A stretch of DNA of 49,484 nucleotides from CAYUST01 sp964447535 (GCA_964447535.1 CAYUST010000008.1:1-49484); one strand, 5' to 3'. Counted from the stretch's first letter, positions 17,369 through 29,318 are shown. The notes: generated by a model from the sequence alone, not told the origin. Numbers and translations are program-made.

Positions 17369-20300
17369 CTATTCTTTTGGTTGCAAGACTCTTTGACATT
17401 GCTCACTTCCATGGCCTCTTGCGAGACAACTGAGATAGGTAGTAATTTGCTGAGGAGTAATGTTTGCAGACGAAGTATCCAAAGATTGTGTGGTGAATCA
17501 CGCTTGTTTTGCTTTGGTTTTGAGCGTTTCTGTCATAAGTTGTTTTTGCTCGGAAGGGGCTCTACAGATGTGTGCTGTCGTACAAGCATTGCTTGTACAG
17601 TCTTGGTTGGTATTACAGACCAAGCCGTCACCACAACTCTTGAGTACAAATTGTAGTGTATCGATATCTGTATGCGCAAGCGCTAACGGAAGATTTTTAA
17701 CACCTGTAGGGATCGTACCACAGAGTTGGTTACTTCCTCATAGATAGAGATGCGTGAGTGTCGTGAATTGCTCATACTTTTGAGGAATAGTTCCTACGAA
17801 AGCATTGTCATACAAAAAGAGTTTTTCTAATGCAGTTGTTTCTGGCAAGAGGGGGAGATTTCCCAAGAGCGCATTTCCTTGAAGTTGTAGTTGTTGGAGA
17901 TGAGGAAAATAGAGTTCTGGCATAAGTCCACGAAGATTATTGTTGGCGAGAGAGAGATGCGTGACATTCCCTTGACGACAACTGACACCATACCGTGTAC
18001 AAGGAGCATCATTTTGCAACCAGCCATCACTATGTGTCCAATCTTCACCCTGGGTAGCCGTATACAGGGATACTAAACTTGCACATTCACTAGGTGAGAT
18101 AGATTGCTGAGCGGTACAATCATACTTCGATGCATGCTGAGTTTGCAGTACAGGTTGAGCCAAAGCTTGGCAATCGGGATGTTCTGCCCCCCATACCATT
18201 TCACAGGCACGAATTTGTTGTTCGCGTGTATCAGTTTTGGGAGTTGGTAATCCCAATATATAACTACAACTACTCAAAGATTTTTGTTCTCTACAGGCGA
18301 GATATGCATCATTTTGTTGTTTGCTAATGGGGAAACGTTTGATGATAAGAGGATTTTTTGCACAAGCATCTATGTTGCGAGAAGCTAGGAACTGACTTGC
18401 CTCTCAAAAGAAAGAGAGTGCTTCTTTTCGTGTAACGAGATGATCATTTTGAGCAACTGGAGGAAATTGATTTTTCGTAGTCCATGGTTGCAGCCCAGCT
18501 TGCAAGAGTTGCGTGAATGTTGCATAGGTGATGGGTAAACCACCATCTCATGCATAGTCATGAGGAAGTATTTCCTTGGCTTGTAACCAGTAGCGTCTAT
18601 GTTCATTATCTTCTTGAGGCAACACATTGCCACCGAACAAATGAAACAATGCATGTTCTACTTCTTGCGTCGTGATGTACGTCTCGAGTCATTGTGTAGG
18701 AATACTTGCTCCGATATCGTCTCTAAATAAACAGTTGCGTTCTTGGAGTTGTTCAATAAGTACTCTCTCTTCTGTAGTGAGAGTAGACCAGTCAGTAGTT
18801 GCTACAGGCACAGTACAACACATAGTCTGTGTCTCATCAGCTTTTGGAGTTGCTTGAGCTTTTTGCATGAGACATCATAAGATATTTCATTGCTCTTGTA
18901 TACATGTTTGGAGACGTTGTCGGACACTGGTGAGAATAGGTATTCTGATGACTTTGGAGGTGCGAATACGTGGATCAGGAGGTAGTATGAGTGTATCATC
19001 TTGTGTATCTTTAGGTGTGACGTCAGCGCTCTCATGTTTTTCTTGTACGGGTACTGATGATTTCCAGATGGTTGGTGTTGTAGGAATTTGATCATCCACT
19101 AGGGTAATGGTTGTAGTTGTTTTTGGTGATTCTTGGATAGGGGTTTCTTGGGTAGGCACTTCCTGTGAGGGAGTTTCTGGAGGTTGTTTTGTAGGTGGTT
19201 GTGGAGCAGGATCTTGTGGTTTGGGTTGTACTATGCTTCCAGCACATGAACAGTCGAGAGCTCGTATATCGTTACTTGTCTCTGGATTTCCGTCATTACA
19301 AACACTTCACGGCTTTTGTTGCCCAAAAGGTACGCCAGCACAATCAAGGCAACTATCAAATGCTGAGTCAGTTGGTAAGAGACACGCACCACATTGATCA
19401 AGTTTATGTTTACCACCTTGGATACCTTTGCAGTCTTTGCAAGCATTGAATTGAGGGTCAGTGGGTGCGAGACAGTTGTTGCATGAGTCTATTTCTTTGG
19501 TGCCATTGGGTGTGCCAGCACAATCAAGACATGCATTAAATTGTGGATCATTGGGGAGTAAGCACGCACCACATTGATCCTTGAGTTTGTTGCCATTGGG
19601 TGTTCCGCTACAATCGCTACAGGAGCTATTATCGCCACCACAGACGCCACACTGATCGAGTTGCTTGGGAGATCAGGTGTCTTGGGGACATCGATTGTTG
19701 CATCATGTAGGAAGTACACAACTTCCGTCATCATCAGTTGCCTGTTGATTGAAGTTACAGGCAGATGGATTAGTGCATCATGCACCTCATTCAGTACATT
19801 CACTATCTTGTCCATCTATTGCTCCATCACAATCATTATCAAACGTATCAGTACATATTTCTGTTTGCCCTACGGGTCTACAAACTGACCAGTTGCCTTG
19901 TTGGCATGTTTGGATGCCTTGTTGGCAAGGGAATCAGAGATCAGTTGCACATCATTGTTGTGTTCATTCGTTGCATGCAGGAGGGGTTGGTGTACCATTG
20001 GTAGTACCTCCATTAGTATCACCGCCTGCGGTAGTTGCTCATCCTCCACCACCAGATGTGTCGCCACCAGCAGTTGCTGCACCAGCACTTGTTGTTCCTC
20101 CTCTGCCTCCTGATGTATCACCACCAGCAGTTGCTACACCAGCACTAGTAGTGCCTCCAGCAGCAGGTGAACTTGCTTTGCTATATTGAGGAGCGACATT
20201 GAATAAGGTTACTATCATGACACTGAGTGCAAAAAATGCTTTGACCGCAAGAATTTTCAGGCCAGCCAGGCCAAATACAATCATTTTGGTCAACAAGAGA

Positions 20301-20377
20301 TGCTCCCAAGTAATCTTTTCTTGGATATATGCTTTAGTTGCTTTTCGGTCTGGATGTTGCCATCGTTTACTCTGCAT
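17369..20377 (-). CDS. Giant Cys-rich, repeat-containing surface protein with C-terminal LRR
   Basis: This 1002-residue protein is assembled by reading TGA as Gly about 16 times. The N-terminus has a hydrophobic export/anchor helix (about 30-60). Next come Gly/Thr/Ala repeats (GGDTSGG type), a MopE-like segment (TDTFDNDCDGAIDG) and a CTNPSACNFN...DDGSC motif. Then come several DQCGACLLP/DCxGTPNG Cys-rich repeats and a Pro/Glu/Thr-rich linker. A globular region has Cys pairs, and a plant-type LRR stretch (LSLANNNLRGLMPEL, LGGSNQLCGTIP) lies before a short tail ending in TAG. Such modules are typical of adhesins, and TGA falls at motif glycines. It heads an operon of secreted proteins behind a strong promoter. 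A role in attachment to a host or prey cell is inferred. Confidence 0.85.
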
Positions 20378-20441
20378 CCCTCAGCCATTTTAATAAAATA
20401 CGAAATCTCGTGAAGCTATTTCGTGAGTATTCCTTACTATA

Positions 20442-20469
20442 ATAATACATATAATACAAAATCTGTCAA
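20442..20469 (-). promoter_or_regulatory. Promoter of the surface-protein operon
   Basis: Minus strand: -35 TTGACA (20464-20469), 16-bp spacer, -10 TATTAT (20442-20447). The roughly 58-nt leader contains an inverted repeat ACGAAAT...ATTTCGT (about 20400-20424) that could fold into a hairpin. Confidence 0.8.
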
Positions 20470-20539
20470 ATTTTATGGCTCCAAATCATTACCTTTTACG
20501 CACAAAAAAATGGTGTAACTTCTGCGTAAATCTTGCAAT

Positions 20540-21712
20540 ATGCCCACTTTTGCATATGGTGAGGATAGAAAAGGTCGGTTATGTTTTAGTGATGTATTGT
20601 TGATGGTATTCTCCTGGAGGCTCTTGATTATGCCTATCGTAGTAGGGGTGATAGTATATGCTGGTGTTCAGCCAGTTTTTGGCGGTGACACCACGTTTAC
20701 GCCCTATCTTGAATATCACGAACTCTTTACTGATATTCCCTCAGATATCACCGATACGGGCACTAATCGAGGACCTACTACCAAGAGGTGTGTCGCCTAT
20801 GACAGAGGAGAGCGAATGTTGGTGAGTCCAGCATGTTTGATGTCAGGGCAACCTCCCTTATTGAGTTTTCCACAAGCAGTAGAGAGTATTTTGCCTATTA
20901 TTACCCATATAAACCACGTGTACGAAACTGAAGAAGCAGTATTCAACTATCAGACCGCAATTTTGACCCTTGATGCACAAGCCATCAAAGATGCTCACCT
21001 TTTGGAGCAACCCCAAGATGGTTTGCTGCGTACACTTGCATCCCAAGGTGTCCTGATTCGTGTTCCCAAGAGAGTTTTGGCGCTTCAGCAGATGGACCAG
21101 CGATCGGTGTTCGCAGCCGTGAGAGATACAAGTAGTTATGGTGTCTGTAGAAAAAACAACTATGATATTGCACTGAGACAATTGGATGGTATTCTCCTCG
21201 CACCTGAGGAAAAATTGAATATGAACAAAAAAATTGCTTACCAGCCTGGCTATTGTGGGGGAGATGCATTTATGTTCAACGAAGGAGTCTGTGGAGGAAG
21301 TACCCAATTGTTTTGGAATGCCCTCGTCAATCCCTATTTGTACGTGACCAAAAGATACAATCACAATGAGCGATATGCGGGTTTTTATGGATCAAATGTC
21401 CTAGGAGACGACGCGTCTATGTATGAGATGAGTAAACAATTTGAAATTCAAAACGTTGCAGACGTTCCGATATATTTTGTTACCTTTCCGCTGGCAGATG
21501 GTAATACCGCCTTGTTGAGCTTCGTTCCCAAAACAGATCCTCTCCTGGTAACCATAGAAAAAAGGCAAACAAGTCCTTTGACTTCAGAAGTTTCTAAGTC
21601 GGTGATGGACCTTCGTACCAATACGATTACCTATCAACAACAACGAGATTCACGCTATTTTGGTATCAATGAGGAAGTAGATATCCCTTATTGGACAATC
21701 GCAACTCCCTAG
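20540..21712 (+). CDS. VanW-domain envelope protein
   Basis: This 390-residue protein has an N-terminal transmembrane/signal segment (about 22-45). A region near 200-330 matches VanW: APEEKLNMN (the gPGe.fS.n position), GDAFMFNEGVCGGSTQLFWNAL, the YNHNERYAGF block and DDASMYE followed by a QNVADVPIYF strand. VanW proteins are envelope-associated and sit in peptidoglycan or vancomycin-resistance contexts, with unknown chemistry. It is divergent from the surface-protein operon and upstream of pheS. Unlike its neighbours it contains no in-frame TGA. The start ATG at 20540 is the first in frame; a later start near the TM segment is possible. Confidence 0.8.
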   Translation: MPTFAYGEDRKGRLCFSDVLLMVFSWRLLIMPIVVGVIVYAGVQPVFGGDTTFTPYLEYHELFTDIPSDITDTGTNRGPTTKRCVAYDRGERMLVSPACLMSGQPPLLSFPQAVESILPIITHINHVYETEEAVFNYQTAILTLDAQAIKDAHLLEQPQDGLLRTLASQGVLIRVPKRVLALQQMDQRSVFAAVRDTSSYGVCRKNNYDIALRQLDGILLAPEEKLNMNKKIAYQPGYCGGDAFMFNEGVCGGSTQLFWNALVNPYLYVTKRYNHNERYAGFYGSNVLGDDASMYEMSKQFEIQNVADVPIYFVTFPLADGNTALLSFVPKTDPLLVTIEKRQTSPLTSEVSKSVMDLRTNTITYQQQRDSRYFGINEEVDIPYWTIATP

Positions 21713-21782
21713 TACAATCTGGTAGTATTTTGCTCTCAAATGGCTATATACTACGCACACTTTGTCTTTTTTCTTCCTCTTC

Positions 21783-22778
21783 ATGGACACGCAAGCAATT
21801 CTTCAACAACTCAATGCCTGTACTACCAAAGCTGAACTCCAAGAATTTCATGCACAATATTTGGGCAAAAAGTGACTCATCAATCAAGCATACGCAGGAC
21901 TCAAATCACTCGGAGATGATGAAAAAAAGGTTCGCGCGCACGAGATCCAAACGCTCGCGCAAGTAGTCGAAGAAGCCTTTCTCAAAGCACAAGATACACT
22001 CCTCGTTGCTACAATCAATGCTGAGCTAGCACAAGATCCTATTGAGTATTCCTTGCCAGGTATCAAGCCACAGGTATGATTCACTACCTTACTCACGACC
22101 CTCCAACAAGAGGTGCACGAACTCTTTGCACGTATGGGATTTCATCTCGTGACTGGAAATCACGTAGTAGATCAGTTTTCAAATTTTACGAGTCTCAATA
22201 TACCTGATACCCATCCAGCGAGAGAGATGCATGATACCTTCTACCTCAAAGACAAAGATACAGAAGGCAATCATTTAGTCATGAGAACACACACAACTGC
22301 CCTGGATAATGAAACGATCAAAAGACTGTGAGTCCCTTGCAAGTTTTGCACGGTGGACAAAGTATATAGAAATGAAAATCTTGATGCATCACATGATTGT
22401 GTGTTTTGGCAGATCGATGGAGTAATCATAGATAAGGGCATAGGATTGCCTCATTTCAAAGATATTATGCATACAATTTTGACCGCATTATTGGGTGAGT
22501 GAGTTCGTATGAGAATGAGACCCGCATACTTCCCATTCGTTGAACCAGGATTTGAAATTGAGGCATGGCACAAAGTAGGGAAACAAGAAAAACGATTAGA
22601 AATTCTTGGAGCTGGCTTGTTGCATCCAGATGTATTGCTGCATGCATGAGTAGATCCTCAAGATTGGAGCGGTATTGCATTTGGTATGGGTATGACCAGA
22701 CTAGCAGCTATCAAATATGGTATCCATGACGTTAGATTATTTACCAACGGCGATTTGAGATTCGCACAATCACGATAG
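21783..22778 (+). CDS. pheS: Phenylalanine--tRNA ligase alpha subunit
   Basis: This 331-residue protein, with five TGA read as Gly, has the features of PheS: an N-terminal helical arm with YLGKKG, then FHLVTGNHVVDQFSNF, the IPDTHPAREMHDTFYL motif (class II motif 1 region), RTHTTAL, VYRNENLDASHD (motif 2) and RMRMRPAYFPFVEPG. It ends in GMGMTRLAAIKYGI (motif 3). TGA falls at LGKKG, at the Gly before VPCKF, and in GEGVRMR, all Gly in homologues. The VYRNE stretch contacts ATP/Phe. It forms an alpha2-beta2 enzyme with PheT, which is not adjacent here. It lies 70 bp after the VanW-domain gene and convergent with a metalloprotease gene. Confidence 0.95.
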
Positions 22779-22784
22779 AACGAT

Positions 22785-23762
22785 TTATTCTCTTCCAATT
22801 TTGGTCGTATCTCGAGGTCTTGTCTCTGGAATGAGAGAGGCTACATTGTGCGTGTCTTCTCTAAAATACTCTCCGCCAAATAAGGTGTGAATAAATTGAT
22901 ATTTGGCATTGAGCGCACTATTTTCTTTGGCGAGTGCAACGAAGAGTGCATGATGATTGAAGTACATATTGATCGATTCAGCAAAATCTTCATATACGCC
23001 TTGCATAGCATATCCACTCACAAAGTCCTTGAAACTGACCTGTTTTTTTCTGATATTTTCAGCCTGCCAACTTACACTATAAAAGTTAAGTGAGGGGTCA
23101 TCAATTGCCCATTGTACTTGCCCAAATTCAGTGAACAAAGGATCTTTGGTCTTCTGCTTGCCTATTAGCACTCCGAGATCAACAATATGTCCTAGCTCAT
23201 GCGTGAGGACCTCCCAATATTCTTGATAACTCCCTATTTTTTCTGTATTGAGTTTGACGTTGGTATGCCCTGCACTCCCTCTTCTTCCTTGGCTATCTTG
23301 AAAGTGTTTGAGTATGCTAATTGTACTGCGCACCTGCCCATCGGTAGTGATTCTTTGGTCAATTTGTTTGATCAAGTAGATCATCAAGAGTTGATAGGTG
23401 AGGAGTTGTGAGTCCGTATATGTACCTTCTCGGGTCGTTTTATTACATAAATCACTATAGAGCCCACAGAGTTGTTCAAGCTTGAGACTCGCCTTGTTGG
23501 CAGCACTTGGATGAGTTTCAGCGAGGATTTCTTCTCAAATACTTTCGATTGCTGCATCAATTGCTTGTGGATCATCAGGAATGATGGTGATTCGTTTTTG
23601 TTTATCACTACTATCTATCAAGCGGTCATCAAGATGATCTGTGTGAGAAGTACTTATGGGACGATAGGGCCATATCGAAAAGAGTATACTCAAAAAAATA
23701 CCTGTCACTATCGCGACTTTTCCCCAAAAAATTCCTGAACTGAAGAGATTTTTTTGCACCAT
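22785..23762 (-). CDS. Membrane-anchored zinc metalloprotease (HExxH, gluzincin-like)
   Basis: This 325-residue protein has one N-terminal transmembrane helix (about 12-31), a long Asp/Ser-rich spacer and a catalytic domain with THELGHIVD (HELGH, two zinc His) and a downstream YEDFAESINMY, where a Glu may supply the third ligand. The Gly/His-rich GSAGHTNV segment upstream could be a substrate-binding strand. A single TGA (at 23535) is read as Gly and joins two frames of the same phase. It resembles putative secreted metallopeptidases of CPR genomes but I cannot name a MEROPS family. It is convergent with pheS. Confidence 0.8.
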
Positions 23763-23796
23763 GAGCGCACGTTGCTCATAAAAGAAAAGTAATTTC

Positions 23797-25977
23797 CTAG
23801 TTTTTACCCAAATATCGATACAGATCTCTAATCATCTGTTCGTTCATGGGCCCAGATAAATAATATACAATTATGCGAGAAAGTGCAACTTTTTTGGCAA
23901 GAAGTGCAAACAAAAACTTATACCCGCCAATAATATAGCATGGTTGTGTGCTTTTCTCTGCTACAAAGAGGTTTTTCCCATTTCCTCAGGTAATGTTTTC
24001 GGCGATGAGGGTGTGCTTTTGATGCATACCTTTGGAAACAAAGGTATTATACAGTTTGGTAGAGGATTCTTTATTCACAGATAGGATATACGTATGTTCT
24101 TCTTGCAAACTTGCAAGGAGATCAGGTGCTTGTGAAATAGTTTCAATGCGAGTTGACGTTGTACTTGGAGTTGGTGCACAAGACAAGAGTGGCGAAGGAG
24201 ATGGTTTGGTCGAGAGGAAATACCACGTACCCTGTGTAGCAATATGTTGAAGATCTGCCCAGTCCACAAAACTGTTTTTGGTGCGATATGCGAAACTATT
24301 GCCTGAACGTTGTTGATTGACTTGTACGCTACATGGATTGCGCAAAATATCGAGCAGGGTGTCCCACGAACTTGCTATCGACGTAGCGTGGTCTGGAGAG
24401 AGTAATGCTAAAAAATCTGTCATCGTAGTAGTCATACGTTCGACCATACCACGTACTTTGGGACACCTTGGATTATCCAAGAATGCATCTAACTCTTGTA
24501 CTCCTTGAAGAGTTACAAAAAATTGCTCCGTTTCTTGAGATAATGCAGCCAAAAAAATTGCATAACTCTCGCTTCGTTTAATGAGTTGCTGATGGATTTC
24601 TGTGTGAGGTCAGAGGCTATAGTAGTATATCAGGTCATCTAATATCTGTAGCAAACGTTCAGGATAATGCCAGGTGAAATACCATGTTTGTAGACTTTCT
24701 ATCCATCGATCTGCATCAAAAAACAGTACAATATCATCTCCACTCAATTGAGGAGCTACTTCGAAAAGTCTCTGATGCGTACAAACGAGCACAGCCGAAG
24801 ATGCACTTGCTTCGACGCGCGTCAGAGCATGATATATACGTGTAAACTCACTACTATTGCAATCTACTTGACTATCTTGTCTTTCAAACTGGAGAAAATA
24901 TTTGGCTACGAAGAGTATTTCTTCGTACGATGCAGGTGATTTTTGGAGTAAGTAATTGACGCGTTCATCATCGAATATACGTGTAGTAATTTCAGTGGTA
25001 GTTGGCTTGTAGAGTTGCTGACAATATTGTTGTGCGAGTTGCACCTTGGGATAAAGATCGAATGCAATGATGAGACGTTTGTTGGTATGATCTATTTTGC
25101 TGAGGAGTTCTTTGAGAGAATAGGGAGCAATGCTGTGCATCAGTCCTGTAGGAGTGGGAAGAGGTAATGTGTTGGTTTGTGTTTTTTTGGGAGTTGTTTG
25201 TGGTCTTTTGAGTGGAGGGAGAAAAAGTTGTTTTTCACTGTAGTGAAAGTTTTTTTGTGTTCTAGTGAGGTAAGTGTTTAACCATGAATCTCCATTTTGT
25301 ATCAATGCATCAATCACTCTATATTTGCGACGAACATGGGTGACTTGCTGTAATGCGTAGTGAAATAGATCAAACGTAGCTAGACAATCTGTCAGTGCAT
25401 CATGATAGTTGGATCAGGTAGTGCTTTTTTGAAAATCAGCTGGTAGTTGTGTATGAACTACATCCAATGCATAACTGGGGAGGAAGTGAAACACCGTTTT
25501 GGCCAATGGAAAGGTATCTATACAACACTCAGGAGCGACAGGCAAAATCTTGTTGAGCATCGCAAGATCAAACTGGACGTTTTGTCCAATCATTACTCGT
25601 GGTTCCACCAAAAATGGCGCAATTGCAGTGGCTACCTCTTCTTTGGTAGGTGCTTGCAGGAGTTGTTCTTTGGTGATTCAGGTGATACTTTGAACTATTT
25701 CTGCTAACTCTTTTTCTGGGTATGTGGGGCGAATATATGAACTATAGGTAGCTTGTATAGTGAAGGTATGGTCAAACTGTACCAATCCGATTTGAATGGG
25801 TTCGTCGTTGATGGTATCAAGTCCTGTTGTTTCACAATCAATAATAATATAAGTAGCAGGACGAAGCATCTCAACAGGGTGAGTAAATGGCATGAGAGTA
25901 CCCAAAAACAAGTTCTTTTCAATACTGAAACAGCTCGCCTGACTTTCCTTTGCAAAATTAAGGTAATTGCCTACCAT
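23797..25977 (-). CDS. DEDDh 3'-5' exonuclease fused to a degenerate DinG/SF2-helicase-like region
   Basis: This 726-residue protein joins several in-phase frames through TGA read as Gly. Residues about 42-210 form a DnaQ-type exonuclease: DCETTG (Asp47, Glu49), IGQNVQFDL (second Asp) and SNYHDALTD (His, Asp). The remainder follows the order of DinG/XPD helicases but with damaged motifs. PTGLMHS (276-282) stands where Walker A PTGTGKS should be, a VLVCTHQRLF stretch resembles the motif before Walker B, and FFDADRW (419-425) replaces DEAH. The end (HTYILSVNK, then KNLFVAEKS) recalls helicase motifs IV-VI. DinG proteins of some Firmicutes also combine an exonuclease and helicase fold. Here only the nuclease looks active, so a repair nuclease with a scaffold domain is likely. 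Confidence 0.75.
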
Positions 25978-26013
25978 ACTTCCTGTTCTTATCCTTACTT
26001 CTCAATCATCTCT

Positions 26014-27264
26014 ATGCTGTTGGTAGCAATCTATTTGGGAACTATGGCGCGATATCACCTAGCGCACACTTTTTTGGTACGATGACAGTGATTTCTCTCA
26101 GGAGAGGTATTGATGCTAGGCAAAGAGTTGGTGCGGTTTGCTATCGTAGGGATATTGGTGAGTCGCGGATGGAAAATACTTTGGCAACACAAACAGAAAC
26201 GACTTTTTTCGGTTGCTATGGTAGCACTGTTGTGTATTTGGTCACTTATGATTTCCTATCAACAAGCTATTCCTCTGCGACAACAGATGATAGGCTTCAA
26301 ATATGACTTACTTCCTTTATGGGTGCTAGTAAGTGCTATGCTCATTGGTATTACTACTGCATCACAAGATCATTACAAACGACAACATTCTTTTTTACGC
26401 TGCATAGCATGGATATTGATTGCCTGATTATTGCGACAATGAGGCAAACTATTTTTCTCAGATTTTTATGCGCGACGAGGATATGGTCCTGTAGGCGACT
26501 TCGTTCAAGGTATGGCTCCTCCAGAGTATTATCGTACCTGACCATGAGGTAGCATGAGGCGACAATGACTTTTTGCCTGACCAAATAATTATGGTTTTCG
26601 ATTGGTGGGTATAGCAAGTTTTTGGATGGTGAGTTTATGATTGATCAAACGCCCCAAACTCCTTGTGTGGTGATGAGGTGTATTCTTTCTCTCACTCTTG
26701 CTGACACTTTCGAGAGGTGCATGGATTGGTGTGTTCTTGCAAATGGCATTCCTAGCGTATGTGCAGTGATCTCTCCAGATGCGTCGTCGTGTGGTGCGAT
26801 GATTTGCTATTTTGATCTTGTGATTACTTGCTGTGAGTTTCTTCAAACAATGATCTTCACTTGCTCATTTACAAGCATTTACTTGAGCACTAGGTAGTAT
26901 TGTGCAAAATCCACGGTGATATGGACTGGGTATGTCGTGACCTGCCGTGCATTTCGGAGGAGCGTATCTTCCAGAAAATCATTATTTCCAACTCATCTTG
27001 GATATTGGTCTTCCAGGAGTGATCTTGTGGTTCGTAAGTATATATCTTTTGCTTCGTCCAGGGTTGCAAGCACTCAAGCAAGCTATGCAGGCGCGTGTAT
27101 GCATCAATTCCCCAGTAGCTCTGTTGAGTTTGGGAATACTTGGTCTCTTGGTAGAAGGACTTTTTCTCCATGTATTTGAAGATAGTATGGTGACCTATTT
27201 GTTCCTTGTCCCTCTGGGAATAGCCTTGGGGCGAGAAATGATGAAGCAAGATCATACTGCCTAA
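26014..27264 (+). CDS. O-antigen ligase/polymerase-type membrane protein (Wzy_C/WaaL family)
   Basis: This 416-residue polytopic protein has about ten hydrophobic segments and is the most TGA-dense gene of the window, about twenty read as Gly. Family marks are FAGPNNYGF, the LTLSRGAWIGVF helix, NPRGYGLGMSG and the large loop PENHYFQLILDIGLPGVILWF with the conserved His, as in O-antigen ligase-like proteins that join undecaprenyl-linked glycans. The nearby LCP gene also points to surface glycan assembly. The start is uncertain: ATG 26014 is the first in frame after the divergent exonuclease gene, and 26110/26113 is an alternative that would lose the first helix. Confidence 0.85.
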
Positions 27265-27269
27265 CTTGA

Positions 27270-28154
27270 CTATATTTGTTCTTTGACAACGAGATATACT
27301 TTGTACCAATAGGTCGTGAAAAATGCTTCAATAATACCGTTGATGTACGCTGAGAGCGCAATCAATGCAGCTATGACAAGTACAACTAGTGTCTGAACGA
27401 GTGGATAATGTACGATATTGAGAATCCAGGCACCGTAGACCATCAGTCCAGGTATGCCTACGACGATGAGGGTGTTGATGAGAAATCTAATATAGAGCAA
27501 ATAGGTAATGATCACGAATTTCAACGTGAATCAGATATTGGCGATACTCAGTGACATGCTTCTCCTGATAGCATCGAGGAATTTGAGATGTTCTAGGGTG
27601 ATGACAATTCTCGTGTAGGGGAGCAAGAGTGAAACGAAGAAGATAATTATTCACCAAATGATCAGAATAGCTACTATAAACGGTTGTCACAAAATACCCA
27701 TGACTCGTAATCTAGACGCAATGATAATCCATACCATGACATTGAAAAAACTTACCATTGCGTCAAACTCAAACATAGGAAAGAATTTACTCAATCATTT
27801 TCAAATCGAAACTGTTCATTGTTTTTTATCACTTGCAAGATAGGAAATCATAGCTGCTTCACCTACGGGTGGGAGGAGTGTGTAGCCAATAAATCAAATT
27901 AACGCAATCACGAGAAAAGCAATGATATACCCAGGTGTAGAAAAAATTTCTGCCACATATGTTTGGAGCAGATTGATCATAGGGTTGGCTGATGCATGGA
28001 ACTGAGAAACCAGTGAAGCAGTCAGATAAATAATGTACAGAATAAACAACAAGGAATGCAAAAAAGTGGTGACGGTTGCCAGTCTAATAAATTTGGTATC
28101 GTCACTTATTTCTATAATTGCATCTTTGAGGATAGTATTTTGGTGCAACTGCAT
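27270..28154 (-). CDS. Polytopic membrane protein of unknown function
   Basis: This 294-residue protein has six or so transmembrane helices with short polar links; about seven TGA are read as Gly. The segment after the second helix (LLPPVGEAAMISYLA, then a Lys/Gly-rich stretch leading to GLSKFFPMFEFDAM) resembles membrane proteins annotated as glycerophosphodiester phosphodiesterase membrane domains or DUF-type permease-like proteins, but no catalytic motif is present. It starts 2 bp downstream of the pseudouridine synthase stop and so shares its transcript. Confidence 0.7.
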
Positions 28155-28156
28155 TG

Positions 28157-29137
28157 TTAGGGGTTCATCAAACGGTCAAAATCTCCTGGGAGTGGTGCAT
28201 GACACACGCGTTGAGTATCACTAAAGGGATCAAAAAATCAATAGCTGAGACTATGCAGGAGTTGTCTAGTGATCTTGCATTGCTTGTGAGCAATACGATT
28301 GAGTGCACTATTTCCATAGGTAATGTCTCCCAAAACTGGATATCATGCATGAGCTAAATGTACTCTAATCTGATGCATTCTCCCCGTATGGAGGGCAATA
28401 CGAACGAGTGAAATTGTCCCGAGTTCAGGATGGCGAATTGTTTTCTCGTTTCGTGCTTGCGTATGAGAATCTACTCCTTTTTCATGATTGACGAACATTT
28501 GTGCTTTACCGGTGGTTGCATTGAAACCTTTGAAAAGTGGTTCTTCGATAGTGAGGGTTTTGGGGAACGCTCATAGCACTATGGCCATATAGGTCTTGCT
28601 CACCTCTCTCAGTCTAATCTTTTCATTGAGGTGCTGCAAAGCAGCATAGGTTTTGGCTGAGATGATTACTCCACTCGTATCTTTGTCCAACCTAAAGCAA
28701 AAAGCGGGATGAAACGTAGGAGATTCATTTTGATGTTTTGTTTGGTGAAGATAGGTTTGCATAATATCATGGAGACTTGTCGTGGTCGTGCCTTTTGGCC
28801 CAGGATGTGTCACCATATCAGCAGGCTTGTTTCGGATGATCCAGTTGTCATTCTCCTCTATGATGAGTTGTTTGATTTGCTCGGTAGACCAGCTAGCGAC
28901 TTTCTTTTGTTTGCCTGTGGTAGCTTTTCAAGAAGTGAGTTCATCTGCCCATTCTATGGTATCACCTGCTTGGAGTCTATATTCTTCTTTGGCTTTGCGT
29001 CCATTGATACTCACTTTTTTCGTTCTTATCCATGCATAAATCGTAATCAATGAAATATCACGCATAGGTTTAAAATATTTTCTCAAAAATCTGTCGAATC
29101 TTTGATTGGCTTCTGAAGCTTGAATAGTGATTTTCAT
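28157..29137 (-). CDS. RluA-family 23S rRNA pseudouridine synthase (RluC/RluD-like)
   Basis: This 326-residue protein has an N-terminal S4 RNA-binding domain (RFDRFLRKYF...KVSINGRKAK). The catalytic domain has FRLDKDTSGVIISAK, where Asp of RLDKDTSG is the catalytic aspartate, and the C-terminal TGRMHQIRVHLAHAGYPVLGD motif. Four TGA are read as Gly, one in the AHAGYP motif where homologues have Gly. It isomerises specific uridines in the large rRNA. The ATG at 29137 is chosen because it begins the S4 domain; a TTG 15 bp upstream is possible. Confidence 0.93.
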
Positions 29138-29318
29138 ACCAAAAAAGAGCAAATGAAAAGGGAAAATGCACTATACAGGTTTCTCTCAAACTTACAAGAG
29201 CACGCTTCTAGATAGTGACAACTGCCTTATATCTGTTGTAATAGACTATTTTTGTGCTTCTCCTCATATTTTCCTCGTTTTTATATACATTCTTTGCACT
29301 TTATTCTTTTTGTCTCCT

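Noticed and set aside
19489..20124. Alternative frames over the giant surface protein (both strands)
   Set aside because: They are low-complexity shadows of the Cys-rich and Gly/Thr repeats. Only the chosen frame gives regular Cys spacing and known motifs.
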